Assembly: GCF_023243075.1 (NCBI RefSeq)
Contig: NZ_JALKFZ020000003.1
Coordinates: 1 to 64,000, forward strand
Source of the DNA: Frankia sp. AiPa1
GTDB taxonomy: Bacteria; Actinomycetota; Actinomycetes; Frankiales; Frankiaceae
DNA length: 64,000 bases
Direction of reading: 5' to 3'
Numbering within the stretch: position 1 is the first letter of the stretch; each line of letters begins with the position of its first letter. Below are positions 48,368-57,595 of the stretch, piece after piece. A program made the translations under genes and the position numbers. The notes beneath the pieces are model-generated. The model was not told where the DNA came from. It saw only the letters and a list, made by a program, of their open reading frames with translations, and searched no databases.

Positions 48368-50260
48368 TTACATCGGAGCGCCGGTCTTCGTGATCTCACG
48401 GCCAATGCGGTCTTCCAACGCGGCGATATAGGCGAGGGCGTGCCGTGCGTATTGGCCACGATCGTATGCAGTGGGGTTCGCCTGTGATACCTCGATTGCG
48501 GCGAAATCCACGCGCTGGCGGTAGGCCTTGCCGTCCTCGTGGACGACGGTGAGCTCCACGCCTCCGGCAACGGGTGAACCTGGCGAACTGGATACGGGTG
48601 CATGACTGTCCGAAGTAAGAAAGACAAGATTTGCCGAAACGTCGCGAGCCTGCGGTGCGAGGCCCTCCAGCCAGCGGGCCGCAGAGGCATCGTCAAGACT
48701 TGCCTCACGCCAGAAGGCGTCCTCGTCGAAAGGTGCCTCGGTGAGCCTGCCGAGCACGAAGCGTCTGTCAAGGAACGCCAACAGATTTCCGGCGCGGGGC
48801 CCCGACAGGGCGCCAAAGAGAACGACGTAGATCGCTTCGAATGCGTCACGTTGCGCCAGGGGAGTCAGCCGTGCCGCGTTGAAAAGTTCTGCCTGGATCA
48901 GGTCCGCCTCCCAGAGCGTGGCCTGAAGCGCCTTGGCGGCATGGTGAAGAAATGCAATCTGGACGGTGCTGAGCCCGGCGGCTTGAAGTGGAAGCTCGCT
49001 CTTGAGCTCAAGGCGTTCCTCGGGTGTCGCGAAACGCTTCAGCCAGTACCGAGCTCCGGCGATCCTATCCGCCGTCTTCCGCGCTTCCCGTGCGGTCAGG
49101 GGGTCGCCCTTGAGCCGGGCGATCTCCTGCTCGATGTCAAGATGCGGGAGCTGGATCAGGCTGGCGACCAGGTCGAAGGGCGGTGCATAGTAGGCAGGCT
49201 CGTCATCGAGGGCTGCGAGCTGGTACAGCCCGCCGCCCATCGCTCCGGTCGCGGTCTGCGCCCTGACGCGGTCGAAGTCGCTGTAGAGCCGGGTGAGACG
49301 AGCCACGTCGGGCTGGAAGTCAACTGTCTTGTTCGGCTGGGTTCTCAGCATCAGGAAACGCAGCATCTCCGGTGGTAGGAGACGAGCCATGTCTCGCACC
49401 GTGACGCCGACTCCCCGGGAGGAGCTCATCTTGGCTCCACCCACAAGGAAGAATTCATAGGGAATATTGCGAGGCGGCGTGTCGCCGAAGATCTCCTGGA
49501 GGCAGCGCACGGCGACGTTTCTCGAACCGCCTGGGGCGTTGTGGTCCTTCCCTGCCCCTTCTATGGTCACTGGGAAATGGTGCCATTTGGCCACCCATTC
49601 AAGCTTCCAGGACAGCTTTCCGTTTCCGCCGAAGGGAGAGATTTGATTTCTGTTTCCGCAGCCTTCTGCCCACTTCACCAGTGACGGCTCGCAGCTGTAG
49701 GTGACCAGCTGTCCGTCGTAGTGGCTGACGCGAGTGGTCCCGATCTTCCCACAAGCTTCGCAGATGACCTGGAACGGGTACCAGTCATCGGGACGGCGAG
49801 CATGAGCCACTTCGCGGTCCACGCGGCGGACGGTGTCGGCGTGCCGTAGTATGATGTCGATCTCGCTGTCGAACTCGCCGGAGCGATAGATGTCGCGCAT
49901 GCGGTAGGTTTCCGCATCGATGTGCAGCTGGCGGAAGACCTCAAAGAAATCACGGATGTAGTAGGCGGCGATGCTGTCCGCATCGGATCCCGGCGGAGCG
50001 GGAACATTGCACAACGGCATTCCGAGATACTGACGAAAATGCTCTCCACCGGCGGCCGGGAGCTCATCCAGAGGATCATAGTCGTCGACGCCGAAGAGGT
50101 AGCGAGCCGGGAGACCGCGTTGGGTGAGGCTGCGGTACACCGCGTCATGGATCAATGCACCGCGCAGGGCACCGACGTGAACAGGACCGGATGGGGTCTT
50201 GGAGTCATTGACCACCTGGCGACCCGTCAGGTCCTGAACCAGCCGGTCATTCCACAGCAT
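48368..50260 (-). CDS. lysK-like: Class I lysyl-tRNA synthetase, divergent, with C-terminal extension
   Basis: 630 residues of archaeal-type class I LysRS, which charges tRNA-Lys. The HIGH-equivalent is TPSGPVHVGALRG (about 22-34), a zinc-finger region has CEACG (about 165) and later cysteines CEPSLVKWAEGCG, and the signature loop is AKMSSSRG (about 275), so the catalytic site is intact. The C-terminal cage follows (PFDLVASLIQLPHLDIEQ, SGPRAGNLLAFLDRRF). About 120 residues beyond the usual end (SDSHAPVSSSPGSPVAGG, then a helix ending ALEDRIGREI) are extra. Its sequence differs clearly from the canonical LysRS fragment at 13.4 kb. It lies at the far border of the NRPS region, which suggests a resistant spare copy or a pathway enzyme supplying Lys-tRNA. 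The ATG has AAGGAG 11 bases upstream. Confidence 0.9.
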   Translation of the reverse strand: MLWNDRLVQDLTGRQVVNDSKTPSGPVHVGALRGALIHDAVYRSLTQRGLPARYLFGVDDYDPLDELPAAGGEHFRQYLGMPLCNVPAPPGSDADSIAAYYIRDFFEVFRQLHIDAETYRMRDIYRSGEFDSEIDIILRHADTVRRVDREVAHARRPDDWYPFQVICEACGKIGTTRVSHYDGQLVTYSCEPSLVKWAEGCGNRNQISPFGGNGKLSWKLEWVAKWHHFPVTIEGAGKDHNAPGGSRNVAVRCLQEIFGDTPPRNIPYEFFLVGGAKMSSSRGVGVTVRDMARLLPPEMLRFLMLRTQPNKTVDFQPDVARLTRLYSDFDRVRAQTATGAMGGGLYQLAALDDEPAYYAPPFDLVASLIQLPHLDIEQEIARLKGDPLTAREARKTADRIAGARYWLKRFATPEERLELKSELPLQAAGLSTVQIAFLHHAAKALQATLWEADLIQAELFNAARLTPLAQRDAFEAIYVVLFGALSGPRAGNLLAFLDRRFVLGRLTEAPFDEDAFWREASLDDASAARWLEGLAPQARDVSANLVFLTSDSHAPVSSSPGSPVAGGVELTVVHEDGKAYRQRVDFAAIEVSQANPTAYDRGQYARHALAYIAALEDRIGREITKTGAPM

Positions 50261-50526
50261 GTAGCCCAGCGCTCCTTCAGTTTCCCGGTAAGTCCTGTGG
50301 CCCGAGCGACACCGGCCCCGGCGTCCTGATGATAGCTCAGGGGCAACCGCGAACTTGATCGAATCCGGCGCCCACCGGGTGCCCGCCGTGGGCAGGCGCC
50401 GTCAGCGGCCTGGCGGCGTGTCGGCGCTCGGCTTGAGGAAAGGGGCGGGCGTCGCTTGGGCAGATGGACAGGGGCCACGCGCGCCGTGGCTGGCCCAGAA
50501 CACACCGCTCATCTGAGGTCCGTGAG

Positions 50527-51222
50527 CTATGGCCTGGTGTCGGCGTAGCGGCGGGCGGCGGCGAGCTGTGGGCGGATCTCGTCCGGGCCGACGCCGGTGC
50601 GCGGCGGGCCCGCGAGACCGTCCGGGCCGATGTAGAGGCCCGTGTAGGCGGCGGTGTCGCGCTGGAAGCGCCAACCTTCGGCCAGCGGGCCGGCGTCGAG
50701 GGTGTCGTAGCCGATGGCGTCGAGGAACGCGGTGACGGTGGCCTTGGCACCCGGGTCGTCGCCGGCGATCAGCAGGGTGGTGCGGTCCGGTGCGCCGGTG
50801 GGGCGAGCGAGCTTCAGCAGGTGCGTGAAGTAGATGTTGTTGAACGCCTTGACCACATGCGAGGTGGGCAGGTGCGCGGCGAGCAGTTCGCTGGTCGTCG
50901 TCGACTCGTCCTCGAGCTCGGCGATCTTCCCGTCGCGGTCCGGGTAGTAGTTGTTGGTGTCGATGACCACCTTGCCGGCGAGCGGTTCCACCGGGACGGC
51001 CTGGTATGCGTGCAGGGGCACGGTCACGACCACGAGATCACCGGCCTCGGCGGCCTCGGCGGACGTGGCGGCGCGGGCGTGTGGGCCGAGCTCCGCGACC
51101 AGGCCCGCGAGGGTCTCCGGCCCACGCGAGTTGGAAAGAACCACGTCGTAACCGGCTTGTACGGCGAGTCGCGCCAGGGTTCCGCCGATGTTTCCACTAC
51201 CGATGAGACCGAGTGTCGTCAT
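50527..51222 (-). CDS. NADPH:F420-like / NADP-dependent oxidoreductase
   Basis: About 231 residues of the F420-dependent NADP reductase family (Npd-like). The N-terminal Rossmann motif is GLIGSGNIGGTLARLA with SNSRGPETL binding the NADP phosphate, followed by VVVTVPLHA and VVIDTNNYY. These proteins pass hydride between NADP and F420 or a small substrate. I take the ATG at 51222 because the family begins only a few residues before the glycine motif; the frame is open to 51255. It stands alone. Confidence 0.85.
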   Translation of the reverse strand: MTTLGLIGSGNIGGTLARLAVQAGYDVVLSNSRGPETLAGLVAELGPHARAATSAEAAEAGDLVVVTVPLHAYQAVPVEPLAGKVVIDTNNYYPDRDGKIAELEDESTTTSELLAAHLPTSHVVKAFNNIYFTHLLKLARPTGAPDRTTLLIAGDDPGAKATVTAFLDAIGYDTLDAGPLAEGWRFQRDTAAYTGLYIGPDGLAGPPRTGVGPDEIRPQLAAARRYADTRP

Positions 51223-51310
51223 GCTCGCGACAGCCTTCCGTGCGCCGTTTGACATTCCATTGCCGGTCCGGTTTCGCCGACCACGTCGTTACGCTGTGAG
51301 CGATGCGCCT

Positions 51311-51374
51311 GCGGCAGTGGGGCCAGGGCAGTGGGGCCAGGGCAGTGGGGCCAGGGCAGTGGGGCCAGGGCAGT
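51311..51374. repeat. 14-bp minisatellite
   Basis: About 4.6 tandem copies of GGCAGTGGGGCCAG, almost perfect, in the 395-bp gap between the oxidoreductase (starting leftward at 51222) and the EF-hand gene end. The unit is not a multiple of three, so it is not protein-coding. No other feature is visible in 51375-51617. Confidence 0.9.
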
Positions 51375-51617
51375 GGGTGTGCGTGGCCCGCGGGTGCAGG
51401 GCGGGCACACCCCACTCACGGCCCGGCCGAGGCCGACCAGCAGGCTGACCAGCACCGAAGCGGCCGGAGTCAGGCCGGGCCGTACCGCCCTGCGGGGGGA
51501 AGCTCCCCGATGGCGGCAGGGCCTCCCGGCGCCGGCGGGGTTCTTACGGTGGGCGGAACCGGCCTTGCCGGCCTGACGGATGTACCGGACTTACCAGTCT
51601 TACTGGATTTGCCGGTA

Positions 51618-52163
51618 TTACTCCACGCCGAAGTAGCGGGCGCCCGGCGCCTCCCAGTCAGGGGTGTAGTAGAACTCGCGCCAGGAGCGCAGGAACTCGT
51701 GCCGGCTGATGGTGCCGTCGCCGTCGCTGTCGATCCGGTCGAAGACCTCGAGGCCGTTCTTCGGATCGATCTCCCAGACCTCGAGATAGCGGCCGAACTC
51801 ATCCTTGCTGATGGCGCCGTCGCCGTTGCGGTCGATGATGTCGAAGACGGCGTGCGGCAGTCCCTCGACCAGGTTGAAGCGGCTGGTGTCCAGGGTCAGG
51901 AGCCGGATGGCCTGAATGAAGTCGTCCTTGTTCAGCCGATCGCGGCTGTCCGAGTGCCGGAGGAGCTCGTACCAGTAGTGCTGGTGGGCTGCCCACAGGG
52001 CTCGGGCCTCATAGGAGTTCTTGTCGAGCTCGAAGCCGGAAAAGTACCGGTCGAGGATGCGTTCGTAGTCGCTCCAGTCGATGACCCCGTCGTTGTTGGC
52101 GTCGACCGCCTGGAAAAGCTTCTCGAGTCGGACGTCCTGTGGCTTGGTCTGGGTGCTAGCCAT
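51618..52163 (-). CDS. EF-hand calcium-binding protein (calerythrin-like)
   Basis: 181 residues with four EF-hand positions. Canonical loops are DANNDGVIDWSD (near 21), DRNGDGAISKDE (near 113) and DSDGDGTISRHE (near 147); the second (DSRDRLNKDD) lacks the central glycine and is probably not a calcium site. This three-active, one-degenerate layout and the length match calerythrin and sarcoplasmic calcium-binding proteins, known from actinomycetes as intracellular calcium buffers or sensors. The start at 52163 has GAAAGGGG just upstream; an in-frame ATG six codons earlier is less likely. No signal peptide. Confidence 0.93.
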   Translation of the reverse strand: MASTQTKPQDVRLEKLFQAVDANNDGVIDWSDYERILDRYFSGFELDKNSYEARALWAAHQHYWYELLRHSDSRDRLNKDDFIQAIRLLTLDTSRFNLVEGLPHAVFDIIDRNGDGAISKDEFGRYLEVWEIDPKNGLEVFDRIDSDGDGTISRHEFLRSWREFYYTPDWEAPGARYFGVE

Positions 52164-52423
52164 GGGATACCCCTTTCGCATGGAAAATGGGCTTCTCGAA
52201 ACCGCGGATCACGTCTTGTGAACGGTCCTCCGGCGGCTCCGTAATAGCAGTCTAGCCACACCCATGGCCGTCGCAAGTCGACGGTTACGGTCATCAGGCC
52301 GCCCGTCGAGTATTCGGTGTTAAACCTCCGCGGCGGGTGAGAACACGACCGGATATGTCGCCTGCCCGCGGCGGGCATGTCCGCTGCCGGGGGCCACTGC
52401 GAGGTCTGGGGGCCACTGCGAGG

Positions 52424-54022
52424 TCACTGTCGGCTGGAGCGGCGGGCCTGGCGGTGCAGGTGGTACAGCCACGGCGGGATCGTCGCCCAGTACACGATGA
52501 TGTTGCCGATGACCACGCCCCGTGCACCGCCGACGAGCAGCCCGGTGACCGGGCAGGCGAGCAGGAACGGCACGAAGACCACGTTGATCCAGAAGGTGAG
52601 CCGAGTCCGGCCGAACGCGTACAGCACGGCCGCGGGACCCACCGCGAGCCCCGGCCCGGCCTGGGCGATGACGGCGAGCAACAGCAGATCGTGGGTCTGC
52701 TCCCAGGTGTCACCGAGCAGGGCGGAGCCGAAGTCGGACGGAAGGACGAGGAAGGCGAGGCCCCACAGCGTGCTCGAGACGACCACCAACCCGCTGACCA
52801 GGTAGGCGCCGCGCAGCACAGAGCGGGCGGGCATGTGCCTGCGCCGGGAGAACTCGGGGATCGCGAAGCTCAGCAGGGCCACGGCCAGGTTCGTGGTGGG
52901 GGCAAGCAACGTCTGCAGCCCGCGCAGGGCACCGACCAGGGCGGTCGAACCCACAGCGCCGATGACCAGGGTGGACGTCTGCTGCGCGCCCTGCAGGGAG
53001 AGGAACTCGGCGGTCATGAACCCGGTTGTCTCCCGGTTGCCGGTGAACCAGGCGCGGGCACGACGCGGCTGCGGCCACGCCCGGTGCTGGACGACGCCGA
53101 CGAGCGCCGCGACCGTCGCGGCCAGGCCCCAGATCAGCACCATCGCCGCCGCGCCGCCGGAGCCTCCCGACGCGAATGTCGCCAGCATCCACAGGCCGAC
53201 GCCGAGCACTCCCGCCCAGACCAGGTCGTTCGCCACCGCGAGCAGCGGACGTCCCTGGGCGAAGGAGGCGTAGCGCCACGCGTCCTGCAGCAGCAACGCC
53301 GGCATGATCAGTCCCATGGCGGCGAGGTTCAGCCCGATCGTGTCGGCCATGCCCGCGCCGACCAGCACCAGGATCACCCCGACGACAGTCCCGAGGGTGA
53401 CCGCCGTGCCCGCTGCCTGCCGCACCGCCGAGCGGAACGCCCGCAACGGGACGTCCGCGTAGCTGATCCCCAGCGGCGCCGTCGCCGCGGCCCGGGAGAG
53501 GCCGACCACCATGGCGAAGATCGTGTAGGCGATCGCGAACGCGCCGAACTCGGTCGAGTCCACCCGTCGGGCGATGACGAAGTTGATCGCCGCATTGGTC
53601 CCGCTGGACACCACCTGGTCGAACACGGTCCACAGCGCGCCCGCGCGGCCTGCGCTCCGTCCCCGGGATGGTTCCGCCTGAACGACTGGTTCGGTCGGCA
53701 CCTCCCGCACGTCCACCAGGACGTCCGCACGCGCGTCCGCCAGCGTGTCCGCGGGGCTGTCGCGAGGACGCGGTGCGCTGCCCGCCGGCTTCGCGGTGGA
53801 GGATCGGCCGTCGTCCGGTCCGGTGGGCGGCGGCCGCAAATGCGGTAGTTCCCGGGGAAGGATCGAAAGGGGCGTGGTGCTGGGTTCGCGCCACGCCGAG
53901 TTGGTGTCGAGCCGCGCATCGGGCCTCGCGTCGTCATCCACGTCAACTACCTCGAGCCGGTGTCGGGCCTGCTCGGCGGGTGTCGCGGTCCTGCGCGCCC
54001 CCGCCCATTCCGCCCCCAACAC
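52424..54022 (-). CDS. Wzx/MATE-type polysaccharide flippase-like membrane protein
   Basis: 532 residues. The first 125 or so are hydrophilic, Pro/Arg/Asp-rich and probably a disordered cytosolic tail. Then comes a polytopic region of about twelve to fourteen helices beginning GALWTVFDQVVSSGTNAAINFV, characteristic of the polysaccharide biosynthesis/MurJ-like superfamily (lipid-linked sugar flippases). No glycosyltransferases or polymerases are adjacent, so the cargo is unknown. The long N-terminal tail is unusual for Wzx and might regulate it; a later start would remove part of it. Confidence 0.8.
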   Translation of the reverse strand: MLGAEWAGARRTATPAEQARHRLEVVDVDDDARPDARLDTNSAWREPSTTPLSILPRELPHLRPPPTGPDDGRSSTAKPAGSAPRPRDSPADTLADARADVLVDVREVPTEPVVQAEPSRGRSAGRAGALWTVFDQVVSSGTNAAINFVIARRVDSTEFGAFAIAYTIFAMVVGLSRAAATAPLGISYADVPLRAFRSAVRQAAGTAVTLGTVVGVILVLVGAGMADTIGLNLAAMGLIMPALLLQDAWRYASFAQGRPLLAVANDLVWAGVLGVGLWMLATFASGGSGGAAAMVLIWGLAATVAALVGVVQHRAWPQPRRARAWFTGNRETTGFMTAEFLSLQGAQQTSTLVIGAVGSTALVGALRGLQTLLAPTTNLAVALLSFAIPEFSRRRHMPARSVLRGAYLVSGLVVVSSTLWGLAFLVLPSDFGSALLGDTWEQTHDLLLLAVIAQAGPGLAVGPAAVLYAFGRTRLTFWINVVFVPFLLACPVTGLLVGGARGVVIGNIIVYWATIPPWLYHLHRQARRSSRQ

Positions 54023-54070
54023 TACAGTGACGTAAGGGTCAATTCGGATCCGCTCCGGGTGTGTCGTCGC

Positions 54071-55009
54071 TCAGCGTAGTGCCTTGACTATCGTGCGCGT
54101 GTTGTGCTCCTCCATGTGCAGGTAGGTGTCACCTTCGGAGCCGGCCGGGCCCAGGGAGTCGCCGTACAGCGAGTCCTCGCCGGCCTCCACCCGCACCCCG
54201 GCCTCGGCCGCGATCGTCCGCGCGGTGCGCGGCGGCAGCGATGACTCGGAGAAGACCGCCTTCGTCCCGGTCTGCCGGATCGCCGCGACCAGTTTTCGGA
54301 TGTTGCTGCCGGACAGTTCCGCGGAGGTGTCAAAGCTCGGGATGATCGAGCCGACGAAGGTCAGCCCGTAGCGGGCGATGTAATAGCCGAAAGCGTCGTG
54401 GTTGGTGACCAGCTTGCGGTCGGGTGCGGGGATTGTGGCGATCTGGCGGCGGGTGTCGGCGTCCAGGGCATCCAGCTTGGTGTCGTAGGCGACCCGGTTC
54501 GCATGGAACTGTGCGGCCGCGGATGGCTCCGCCTGGGCGAGTCCACGCTCGATGTCCGCCACCATGATCTTGGCGTTGAGCGGGTCGTGCCAGATGTGCG
54601 GGTCGCCGTCCTTCTCCTCGTCCCCCTGGCCGGCGCGGATCGTCACGCCTTTGCTCGTGTCGACCTTTACGCCGTCGAATCCCGACGCGTCGATCGTGTC
54701 GTCCAGCCAGCTCTCCAGCCCTACTCCGTTCTCGACGAGGACCTTGGCGTCCGCGATCGCGGCGATGTCGGCCGGGGTCGGTTCGTAGTCATGCGGATCG
54801 ACTCCCGGTCGCAGGATCTGGGTGACCGTGACGCGGTCGCCGCCGACCACTCGGGTGAAATCTGCGACCTGGCTCGTCGTCGCGACCACCGGCACCCGTC
54901 CGTCGGCGTGTGCGGACGCACCCCCGTCGGCGCCGGACGAACCGCAGCTGGCCAGCGCGGCGGCCAACGGCACCAGCGCGACCAGCATCGTGCCTGCTCG
55001 GACTGCCAT
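54071..55009 (-). CDS. znuA-like: Zinc/manganese ABC transporter substrate-binding lipoprotein
   Basis: About 312 residues of the cluster A-I metal-binding family. The signal peptide MAVRAGTMLVALVPLAAA ends in a lipobox LASC, so it is tethered outside the membrane through Cys22. Metal ligands are expected at VDPHDYEPT, DPHIWHDP, TNHDAFGY and a late acid. The short charged loop after GQGDEEKDGDPH is poor in histidine compared with Gram-negative ZnuA. I take the start at 55009; the frame extends to 55234 but that would read through the Zur-like box. The ATPase and permease genes are not next to it. Confidence 0.85.
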   Translation of the reverse strand: MAVRAGTMLVALVPLAAALASCGSSGADGGASAHADGRVPVVATTSQVADFTRVVGGDRVTVTQILRPGVDPHDYEPTPADIAAIADAKVLVENGVGLESWLDDTIDASGFDGVKVDTSKGVTIRAGQGDEEKDGDPHIWHDPLNAKIMVADIERGLAQAEPSAAAQFHANRVAYDTKLDALDADTRRQIATIPAPDRKLVTNHDAFGYYIARYGLTFVGSIIPSFDTSAELSGSNIRKLVAAIRQTGTKAVFSESSLPPRTARTIAAEAGVRVEAGEDSLYGDSLGPAGSEGDTYLHMEEHNTRTIVKALR

Positions 55010-55206
55010 GCCCCGGCCGGACGCCGCGCCCCTTTCACGCGCGCTGCCGGTTCCACGCGTCCTGCCGGTTTCGGGTGTCATGCCGGCTCTGGCTGCCGGC
55101 GGGCGATGATGAGTGATCGCATGGTCAGGGGAGTCGGGCACGGCATCCTCGTCAGTGCAGGTCGATCGGTCGCGGCGGCCGTATCGGCCGTATCGGGCGA
55201 TACTAA

Positions 55207-55222
55207 TGAAAACGATTTCCGA
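55207..55222. promoter_or_regulatory. Zur/Fur-type operator before the zinc-binding lipoprotein
   Basis: TGAAAACGATTTCCGA is an imperfect palindrome close to the actinobacterial Zur box (TGAAAATGATTTTCA type) and is AT-rich in a GC-rich setting. It lies about 200 bp upstream of the predicted lipoprotein start, on the side of its promoter, and also near the agmatine deiminase end. Zinc repression of the lipoprotein gene is predicted. Confidence 0.7.
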
Positions 55223-55270
55223 TACGGGTGTCAACAGGATGGGCGGGTGATCGGGCCCGCCGCCGGATGA

Positions 55271-56365
55271 TCAGGAGGGCTGCTGCTGGGTGATGCAGTG
55301 CACCCCGCCGCCGTTCGCGAAGATCACCCGGGCGTCCACCGGTTCGACGCGCCGGGACGGGTAGAGCCGAGCGAGCAGGTCGAGGGCCGCCGCGTCTCGA
55401 GGGTCGGCGAAGACGCCGGCCACCACCACCCCGTTGGCGACGTAGTAGTTCAGGTACGAGTAGCCGGCTGGCCCGCCGTCGACCTCCAGCACGTCCGGGG
55501 CCGTGATCTCGACGACGTCGAGGGAGCGGCCGCGGGCGTCCCGGCTGGCGCGTAGCAGCGTGGCGAGTTCCCGGCTGGTCGCATGGTCCGGATGCGCGGG
55601 GTCCGGCTGGTGGTGCACGGCGACGAGCCCCGGGCGGACGAAGGCGGCCATCATGTCCACATGCCCTCGGGTGCCGAGCCGGTCGTAGTCGCGGGCGAGG
55701 CCGCGGGGCAGCCAGATCGCGTGGGATGTGCCGAGCTGGGCGTGTAGCTCCGCCTCCACCTGGGCCCGCTGCCAGCCGGGATTGCGCTGCGGGTCGCGCT
55801 GCACCGTCTCGGTGAGCAGCACGGTGCCCGCACCGTCCACGGCGATGCCCCCGCCCTCGTTGGTCAGCGGCGAGGGGCGCGCCGCCGCGCCGGCAAGCTC
55901 GGCGATCATGCTGGCGAGCTGGCGATCCGCGTCCCAGCAGGCCCATTGCTGCGCGCCCCAGCCGTTGAACGTCCAGTCGACCGCGCCGAGCCGGTGGCCG
56001 TTCTGCGCCTCGGCATCGACGGTGAACGTGGGGCCGGTGTCGCGGATCCAGGCGTCGTCGAGCGGACGTTCGACCACCGTCACCCCGCTGGGCACCAGCC
56101 GTCGCGCCTCGTCCGCGTCCCCGCCCGGCGCGGCGACGAGGGTGACCGGCTCGTGGTGGCTGATGATCGTCGCCACCTGGGCCCAGACCGCTCGGGCCGC
56201 GCTCAGGCCGGGGGAGTCCGGCGGGCCGAATGTGGCGTTCGGCGGCGGAAACGCCATCCAGGTCCGCCGATGCGGCTCCCACTCCGCCGGCATCCGGCGG
56301 GATACCGGCGAGGCAGCTCGGCTGGCCCCCGTGCCACCGTCGGCGGAGCCGGGAATCGCGGTCAC
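55271..56365 (-). CDS. aguA: Agmatine deiminase
   Basis: 364 residues of the peptidyl-arginine/agmatine deiminase family, which turns agmatine into N-carbamoylputrescine and ammonia. The conserved motifs are DDAWIRDTGPTF, NEGGGIAVDG, TRGHVDMMAAFV and the nucleophile in GGGVHCITQQQP at the C-terminus. The next enzyme of the route lies divergently 82 bp away, confirming the pathway from arginine via agmatine to putrescine. Confidence 0.95.
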   Translation of the reverse strand: MTAIPGSADGGTGASRAASPVSRRMPAEWEPHRRTWMAFPPPNATFGPPDSPGLSAARAVWAQVATIISHHEPVTLVAAPGGDADEARRLVPSGVTVVERPLDDAWIRDTGPTFTVDAEAQNGHRLGAVDWTFNGWGAQQWACWDADRQLASMIAELAGAAARPSPLTNEGGGIAVDGAGTVLLTETVQRDPQRNPGWQRAQVEAELHAQLGTSHAIWLPRGLARDYDRLGTRGHVDMMAAFVRPGLVAVHHQPDPAHPDHATSRELATLLRASRDARGRSLDVVEITAPDVLEVDGGPAGYSYLNYYVANGVVVAGVFADPRDAAALDLLARLYPSRRVEPVDARVIFANGGGVHCITQQQPS

Positions 56366-56447
56366 GCTCCGTATCCTCGCAGGGCCGCGCCATCCCGGCA
56401 GGGGCCGATGGCACCGGATCGATCACCGGGCGTGGGACGATACGCCG

Positions 56448-57554
56448 ATGCTGACGATCACCAGCATCGGCGTGCCCGACTCGCCCGCTCGGGTGACACC
56501 ATCGCGGCGGGAGCCGCTGCGGATCGCGGCCGTGCAGCACCGCTGGCATCCGGACCCGGCCGAGCACGCCGCGGCGCTGCGAGCCGGTGCCGTCATCGCC
56601 GCCGGACTCGGCGCCCGGCTCGTCTGCTTCCAGGAGCTGACGCTGTCCCGCTACTTCGCCGACTCACCGCCACCACGCGGACCGGGCGACAGCGGCCCCG
56701 CGGTGCTCGCGGAAAGCATCGATGACGGTCCCACCCGCACCTTCGCCACCCGGCTCGCCACGGAGCTGGGCATCGCGGTGCACATGTCGCTGTACGAACG
56801 GGCCGACGGCGACGCACCTGACGGCCATGCATCCGGGGGTGTTCACGCACCCGGCGGTGCTCATGCACCCAGTGGTCAGGGTGACGGGCTGGGATTCAAC
56901 ACCGCCATCGTCGTCGGGCCGGACGGGTCGCTGCTCGCCCGCACCCGCAAGATGCACATCCCCGTGACTGCCGGCTACCACGAGGACCGCTACTTTCGCC
57001 CCGGTCCGGTTGCCGATGCCGGCAGCTTCCCCGTGATCACGTTTCCCGTCACCACGATGGACCAGGGCCGGGACGCGGCGCGGAGCACAACGGCCCGGGA
57101 CACAGCGGCCCCCCGGGACACAGCGGCCCGGGACGTGGCCCGGTTGGGCTTCCCCACCTGCTGGGACCAGTGGTTCCCCGAGCTTGCCCGCGCCTACGGC
57201 CTGGCCGGCGCGGAGGTCCTCGTCTACCCGACCGCGATCGGGTCGGAGCCGGACCATCCGGACTTCGACACCGAGCCGCTGTGGCGCACCGTCATCGTCG
57301 GCAACGGCATCGCCAATGGGACGTTCATGGTCGCCGTCAACCGGATCGGCTGCGAGGGCACCCTGACGTTCTACGGCAGCTCGTTCATCAGCGACCCGTA
57401 CGGCCGCATTCTCGTGCGCGCCCCGCGGGACACGCCCGCCGTCCTGGTCGCCGACCTTGACCTGGACCAGCGCCGAGACTGGCTCGCCCTGTTCCCCTTC
57501 CTCGCCACCCGTCGCCCCGACGCCTACGCGCCCCTGACCGAATCCGCCGGATAG
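56448..57554 (+). CDS. aguB: N-carbamoylputrescine amidase (nitrilase family)
   Basis: 368 residues of the carbon-nitrogen hydrolase family. It hydrolyses N-carbamoylputrescine to putrescine, CO2 and ammonia. The Glu-Lys-Cys triad is seen in CFQELTLSRYF, RKMHIPVTAGYHEDRYF and FPTCWDQWFPE. Two low-complexity insertions that look like recent slippage lengthen it over the usual 290-300 residues: a Gly/Ala/His stretch near 124-142 and a repeated ARDTAA stretch near 210-225, the latter only a few residues before the catalytic Cys. The start at 56448 is set by homology; no strong ribosome-binding site is visible. Confidence 0.92.
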   Translation: MLTITSIGVPDSPARVTPSRREPLRIAAVQHRWHPDPAEHAAALRAGAVIAAGLGARLVCFQELTLSRYFADSPPPRGPGDSGPAVLAESIDDGPTRTFATRLATELGIAVHMSLYERADGDAPDGHASGGVHAPGGAHAPSGQGDGLGFNTAIVVGPDGSLLARTRKMHIPVTAGYHEDRYFRPGPVADAGSFPVITFPVTTMDQGRDAARSTTARDTAAPRDTAARDVARLGFPTCWDQWFPELARAYGLAGAEVLVYPTAIGSEPDHPDFDTEPLWRTVIVGNGIANGTFMVAVNRIGCEGTLTFYGSSFISDPYGRILVRAPRDTPAVLVADLDLDQRRDWLALFPFLATRRPDAYAPLTESAG

Positions 57555-57595
57555 CACCCGGAAGGGTTGCGCGGACCATCCACGCCTCTGCCCGA

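Noticed and set aside
51311-51374. CRISPR array
   Set aside because: The 14-bp units are contiguous without spacers and no cas genes occur.
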